In this document: positions 58,700 through 64,000 of the stretch, piece by piece | How positions within the stretch are numbered: the first letter of the stretch is position 1 | Layout of the letters: each line of letters opens with the position of its first letter | NCBI RefSeq assembly: GCF_964204645.1 | Contig: NC_134026.1 | Span: 7,637,450-7,701,449, forward strand | Reading direction: 5' to 3' | DNA from: Tubulanus polymorphus | Taxonomy: Eukaryota; Nemertea; Palaeonemertea; Tubulaniformes; Tubulanidae | DNA: 64,000 nt | Notes under the pieces: generated by a model | The model's input: the letters and a program-made list of their open reading frames with translations, nothing else | Told to the model about the DNA's origin: nothing | Databases searched by the model: none | Position numbers and translations under genes: made by a program

Positions 58700-61600
58700 G
58701 AGTGAGTTTTTTTTTCTGGAATGGAGCGATTTACCCGTTAGACACGACAGGAAAGAGAGCAGAGAGAAGGGAGAGAGACAGTTGAAATATGAGATATGTG
58801 TTTTAGATGACACACTACTCCTCACACCTGATGTCTGTTATTATCGTTAACCCATTTCTGATAGTATCGCTTCAGGTACCATCGGAGCCACACCATCAAG
58901 TACCAGTCCTTACTGAACTTGTTCCACGCAACTTGTCACCCCAGGAAAGATTTTCAAAAAAAATATGTTTGAGTTAAATTTCTAAAATTTTACGAATAAG
59001 GAATAAGGAAATTCTAAATTTGATCGATTTCGATATTTATTTAGAATCTTAAGAAATCAAGACGATAAGTTCCAATGTATTCAAGTATTTCTAGTAGCAG
59101 CCGCCACTGTAAAAGAACAAAATCGCCTGACCCGTCCCTCCACCAGTACCGAGAGTACTGTGTATCCCTAGTGTACCATGATTCGGCTGATCGCTTCAGG
59201 GCTTCTTTCAATACAAATCAAACTAACCCCAGGTTATTGCCTCCTCACTCAGCCAAACTGATTTCATTATATAAACCGCATAAATACAGATTCTGACCAA
59301 AAGAATAATCTTGACCACGGCGCAGTCGCAGTGACCAGCGTCCGGCATGTCCAGTACAGGAAATCTAACTAAACTACATCTCATCACGGATAAAGCAGCT
59401 GCAGCAGCTGAACACTGTATTCATCTGGTTAAAGCTTCATAGTCAAATAGGTTTTCGTATATCTTAGTCTTGTCTTGGGACTTTAAAACCATATTAGTCA
59501 GGCTGTCTTATCAAGTTAGATTTGTAATCATATAGCGCAATAAAACCAGGATAAAGTCTCAACGGCGGACATGGCGTTAAGACCACTCCTATCCGTAGTA
59601 TAACCAATCTGACCCTCTCCATTTCACATGCTGTTCTTAAAAAAAGCTATGATCAAAGATACCGAACTGGTTCAAGAAACGAGAGGGGATGGTCGACGCT
59701 TAAATGGGCAATTCAGAAATAGTGCTCGAAGTTTGAATGTACGGCCGGTGATATAGACCAGGCAGATGGATGCGGGACTCAAACGCAGTGTCCAACACGC
59801 TAAATGCCCACAGGGTAAAGTAGTTAACATGCTCGACGCTGTCCGAGAGAAGCCGCGTGTCGGGAATCTCTGTGAAGTTCTCGGATCCGTCGGTACTTTT
59901 GTTGCGAGTTTTTTTGGTGTTCGGATTACTACTGGTTGGTTATAGCCCGGTTAACGCTGCGGGCAGTAAGCGGGCCCCAGGGCGTTGCTCAAAGCGTTCT
60001 AAAGGAATCGCTTCGGGCAGTGAATTGTAGACCCTCGTGTCCCGGTGGTTATAATACTCAGTTAAACACTGTTCCACACCGTATTCAAGACGTCTATAAT
60101 TTAATGTTTAGACGGTTCTTTTCTTACCGGGAACAATAAACAAATGCAAATTTCCAAAAATGGTACATCAAGAGCCCGCGCGCGCGCCGACAGTCGAGGT
60201 AGAGAACTAGCGAGCAGGCCAGCAGCAGCAGCAGCTACTGATCAGATTTCTCACGATCAAGAGTTAGAATTTCGCCACTGGCGAAATATTTCTACCGCTA
60301 GCCCCGAGGGTGTTTCTCTCCCTCTCTCCTCGGTTAAGACTCGGTTTGCTCGACGTCATTTCGATTCGTGAAACGCTCTTACATCGGCCTCTAATTGACC
60401 AATTAATAATTCATTGTGAAAAGCGATAAAGCGTAAAAACCGTTTCGGCGAAACTATCACAAAAATCGTGAATATTAAACAGACTCGGTATAAATCCCTA
60501 TTTCAAAACTCATTCTTCCGTTTACTACTTCGCGAGAGTACAGCACTCTACTCCCGGTGTATTATAAGTTGCGACAGCACGAAGAGGTTGCTGCGGGAAT
60601 AACTGTACGCGTCAGTTTACGCCAGGTATAACTAGCTAACAACCGAGATTTACTCCGAGATTTACTGCGAGCCGAGGAGAATATCCGATAACGACAAATT
60701 GCTGTAATTAGCACGATTATTAAGGAATCACACGAAACGATTGTAAAAACACGTTCTACAATGGAATATAATCCGGAGTAACTGCTGCACCGGAGTAACT
60801 TATACTACTTACCACTGTAGAAGACATACACAGTGATATTCCGCCAAATAAACCAGAGAGTCGGGCACAGTATACTTCCTCGAGGAACTAGAATAATCAG
60901 AATATCTAGACCCAGTCCTACTATTCGGGGACTGCAGTTGTTCAAAAGTTAACCGACTGATAAATTCCATAGACCTTTTTATTTGTAACTCTGTCAACTA
61001 TCCATTGGTCAACTATAACCCATTTTTAGCAGCTAGTTCCTGGACCGAGCTTCATAGTTCCCCAGGGCTCAAAGTTTTAATCCATTTAGCCTCATCTCAA
61101 AACTCGATGAAAAGCTTTTGAGAAGTAGAGCGGACACAACGACGTCGGCAATCGTCTTTATCGATTAATTTTCGTCTGTTGCAGGTTTTATTGATTATTG
61201 TTATTTTTCAGTGAATTTCTAACCGTAGAAGTCAATATCTGCCGTTAAGAATGGAAAACTCATTTCGAAGTCGGGCCTCGACCGTCTATGCACGACCAGG
61301 ACCCGGGCCTAAACCGACCCAGGCCTTGGCTCTCTATTCAACCATGGCCTGTTTGGACTGACCCTGTGTCTTCATCTGATCACGACTAGGACCTAAGCGT
61401 CCAGGGCCTCTGTCTGTCTGTGGTGGGTTGAGACAGCTGGATAAAGACCGCGGTTATTGATTGGATAAACACTGTATACCGTGTGTCTATTTTCGTCATC
61501 AGTTTTCCATCGATCTGATCTTGTACGGAGCCGATAAACTCGTAAGAGGTTACTCTGTGACTAAGCTTTACTCCGGGATTGTTTGATCAGATTAATACTG

Positions 61601-63060
61601 TTTATCAATCAAAGGTGCTAAATTGTATCTTCATATTGACACGGTGAGTGGGGGGATGAGTGGAAGATGAGTCGATATGCCGGTGATCTCAGTGAGCCAT
61701 CACGTCTCAAACAAAGAACGTTCCTTCGTCAACTCGGAGGCTCAGTCCTTCTCAGTGAAATTCAGCCACTATTATAAACTCGAATCCATATGATATAAAT
61801 ATGAAGTGGGATTAGAGCCAATTATTCAACACTATAAAGTCAAATATTTTACAACGAGCGATGACACGTCCATGACTAGATTCAGAACTGTGGAAATGGG
61901 TCCGGACTTAACCTCCGGAGTTAGATATTAGACCTTCCAAAATTTGGCTGGTCTAATGGGTCCGAATAGTGTGACAGTGAACCAAACATTAGAGTTGAGT
62001 CAACATCTACAAAATAACGTGAAATTCCTTTTTGAAGGCGAAATGAATGAAGGTGAAGGTCATGCGGCCACTGTGGTGCCGGAGGGTGAGGCAGCGGGTC
62101 GCGGGTCGTGTATCGAAATCGAAAAAATGAGCAACCATTACTATCACCTGTGAACACCAGGGGGCGGTGGCATCAGGGTACCGCCGTTCGGTACGTCGGG
62201 TGACACATGTGTTTTAATAACTGCGTTCACAGCAGGGATTCCCCGTTGTAGCAGCTGTAATTATTATACACACCCGCTATGCAAATTATATTCTTTAAAA
62301 ATATACCGTTTCCAAGCACCGAATATGCGTGCATTATTACCTGCGTATGCGCGTATATGAATTCCGGATCGATAATTTATGCAAAATAGTTATGATTTGT
62401 CGAGCTTGCGCTACAAGTAAATCTATAAAACTATTCGAACAGCGAGTACTCTTTATACTGTAATCATATACGGCACTGTATTAAAATGGCTTTGTATATC
62501 TCCATTTTTTTCAGCAGTATTCCGCGTCGCGCGGGGATGGTGTTGTTGAAATATGTTTTTAGAGCACAGGTGTAGCCCGAGGCACTCTAATGAAGTGAAC
62601 ACTGCAACTAACCGTTACTTTACAGAGAGATGGACCCGAGTAGCTCTCTAATGAGTTTACATGTACAACTTCAGCCAACTTCCTGAGACTGGTCTTTTAT
62701 TAGTGACGGAGACAAGAGTCAGTGACGACAAAAAAACATCACTTTCAGGAGTCATTTTACACACAGGGAGAAAGACAGAGAGACCTCGCACTGGATGTTT
62801 GCGTGTATAGATAAATGAAGACTGTATAGACAATGAAGAACACCTGAGAATGGGTGTTAAACCTTTCGGTGAAGAAAGAAATCTTAGATGTTTTATGATT
62901 GATTCGGACGAAACTGTCAAATAATGAAAACTAAAAGACGATACAAATGAGATGCGAGATGAAGAAGGTACGAAGATTTAAGAGCAAAACGATTAATGGA
63001 AAACGACGGGAATGATGATAATAGATCATTAACCGAGAAGACCGATCGTTTTAGGTCCAT
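58700..63060. other. non-coding, probably upstream intron of AP-2
   Basis: No PPxY/His-rich AP-2 activation exon found on the minus strand. The plus frame 61944-62156 (MGPNSVTVNQTLELSQHLQN, ending in TGA) has protein-like composition but no recognised family. Otherwise nothing supportable. Confidence 0.35.
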
Positions 63061-63079
63061 GGAGTAATTCCGACTAGTG

Positions 63080-63346
63080 GAGTGAAATATCTGGCTGGAG
63101 GAAGAACTTCTGAATGTGTGTCGGAGAGGGGTTACTGTATTAGGGTCAGTTTCTGAGATTTTTGGAGAGATTTTGTCTAAAATGACCGGTTGTCTCCTGG
63201 ATCTAGATCCACAGTTGAAATCAGTTCATTTTCCATCTAGAGCCAAATTTTACTCACGACTGGTACTGGATTCAGGAATTTCATTCTGTGCTGACTTGAA
63301 CGGATTAATGTCGGTAGATAAATTATCGCTATTATCACGGATATGA
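63080..63346 (+). other. unidentified coding-like segment A
   Basis: An open stretch reading WLEEELLNVCRRGVTVLGSV, EIFGEILSKMTGCLLDLDPQ and LVLDSGISFCADLNGLMS, with balanced composition and no repeats. GTAGAT after L-M-S could be a donor. No domain recognised. It shares its frame with segment B 120 bp on. Confidence 0.3.
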
Positions 63347-63462
63347 AGATATCGAGATAGAAAAGATTGAGATATTGAACGATATCTCAAATAAACCAAA
63401 AGAACCGCATCGATTAGTATCTCACACAGAGGGACGTTAATTACATCGGAGATTTTCACAGC

Positions 63463-63783
63463 GGGTGAGAATAGAACGGATTCATTGACTCGACTTAAAC
63501 AACAAGAAGATAATCCACGAGTTACGATTACTCTAGTCTCATCGAGGCTACTCTTGGATTTAATGGCCACGCACTTAAATAAGAATGATTCTCTCTACGC
63601 GTCCGCTGCTGCTGCCGCTAAACAGATCGATCATTATTACCAGTGTCTAATAACAGTAAATTGTTTATCGGTAAAAGAAAGAATTGATTTTTGTAATGAG
63701 ATACGAGATTGTTTAGGGGCACGGGTAAAACTACCCCAAACACTGATCATCGTTAAAACCTGCCCCCAAACATCGACTCTTTT
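63463..63783 (+). other. unidentified coding-like segment B
   Basis: After a possible acceptor GATTTTCACAG the frame reads KQQEDNPRVTITLVSSRLLL, then LYASAAAAAKQIDHYYQ and VKERIDFCNEIRDCLGAR, where GTAAAA could be a donor; otherwise the frame runs to a stop near 63788. It looks like an exon of a protein-coding gene entering from the right or an isolated relic. No family recognised. Confidence 0.3.
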
Positions 63784-64000
63784 AATATGAATTTATCAAT
63801 TCAAGCTTTCAACCTATACAACATACGAAATTTGATTCCTTGTAAGAAAATTCCTCCTTGAAAAATATTTCGCGGCTAAAGTTTGATTGAATTATTGATT
63901 GTAGGGCCATAGAGAAATATTTGAAAATAAACAAAAAATGGCGGAGAGCGGAAGTATAAGACATGTGATGGTTTAAACTGTCTCTGGCAGTCTGTGTATA

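Noticed and set aside
61921-62157. Pro/His-containing minus-strand frame considered as the missing AP-2 activation exon
   Set aside because: No PPxY motif, no phase-0 donor leading to 57778, and composition does not match AP-2 N-terminal regions.

Overview
The window is animal (metazoan) nuclear DNA. Genes have short exons with GT-AG introns and AATAAA signals, alongside single-exon receptor genes, MITEs, a truncated LINE and many simple repeats. The gene set (a tandem array of single-exon rhodopsin-like receptors, a secreted cysteine-module/Gly-rich protein, AP-2) and the AT-rich, repeat-laden introns suggest a lophotrochozoan, most likely a mollusc. That placement is inference; no species can be named from sequence alone.

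Layout. 1-2.1 kb: a single-exon histamine N-methyltransferase-like gene (+). 2.4-29.2 kb: a complex tandem array (+) in which a thymidine phosphorylase gene (TYMP, eight exons, 4945-13601) is interleaved with eight copies of a single-exon class A GPCR. Five copies are open (3200, 10832, 20905, 23826, 26460). Three are broken: 8879 by a frameshift and a stop, 14412 by one stop, 17411 by a 4-bp deletion. At least seven shorter receptor remnants lie among them. Two receptor copies sit inside TYMP intron 6. Pieces of TYMP travelled with the receptors: a decayed exon 6 precedes the first receptor, an intact second copy of exons 7-8 lies at 19315-20064, and a third exon 8, split by a 555-bp MITE, ends the array. 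Harbinger-type and other MITEs and a LINE remnant punctuate it.

29.9-33.6 kb: a complete six-exon gene (+) for a secreted protein of 549 residues with six cysteine-rich, VWC-like modules and a Gly-rich linker. 34-39 kb: simple repeats and a minisatellite, no gene seen. 39.2-57.8 kb: the last five coding exons (-) of a transcription factor AP-2 gene, covering the whole DNA-binding/dimerisation region. Its activation-domain exon(s) must lie beyond 57.8 kb and were not found, so they are probably outside the window. A tRNA-Gln gene and a decayed neighbour lie at 58.5-58.7 kb (-). 58.7-64 kb is mostly non-coding, with two unidentified coding-like segments near 63.1-63.8 kb (+).

The most unusual feature is the TYMP/GPCR array. 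Receptors expanded by duplication of a unit that includes the 3' part of a housekeeping enzyme gene, leaving TYMP with two sets of potentially usable terminal exons. All intron/exon models were made by eye from reading frame, splice sites and remembered family alignments; no search was run.
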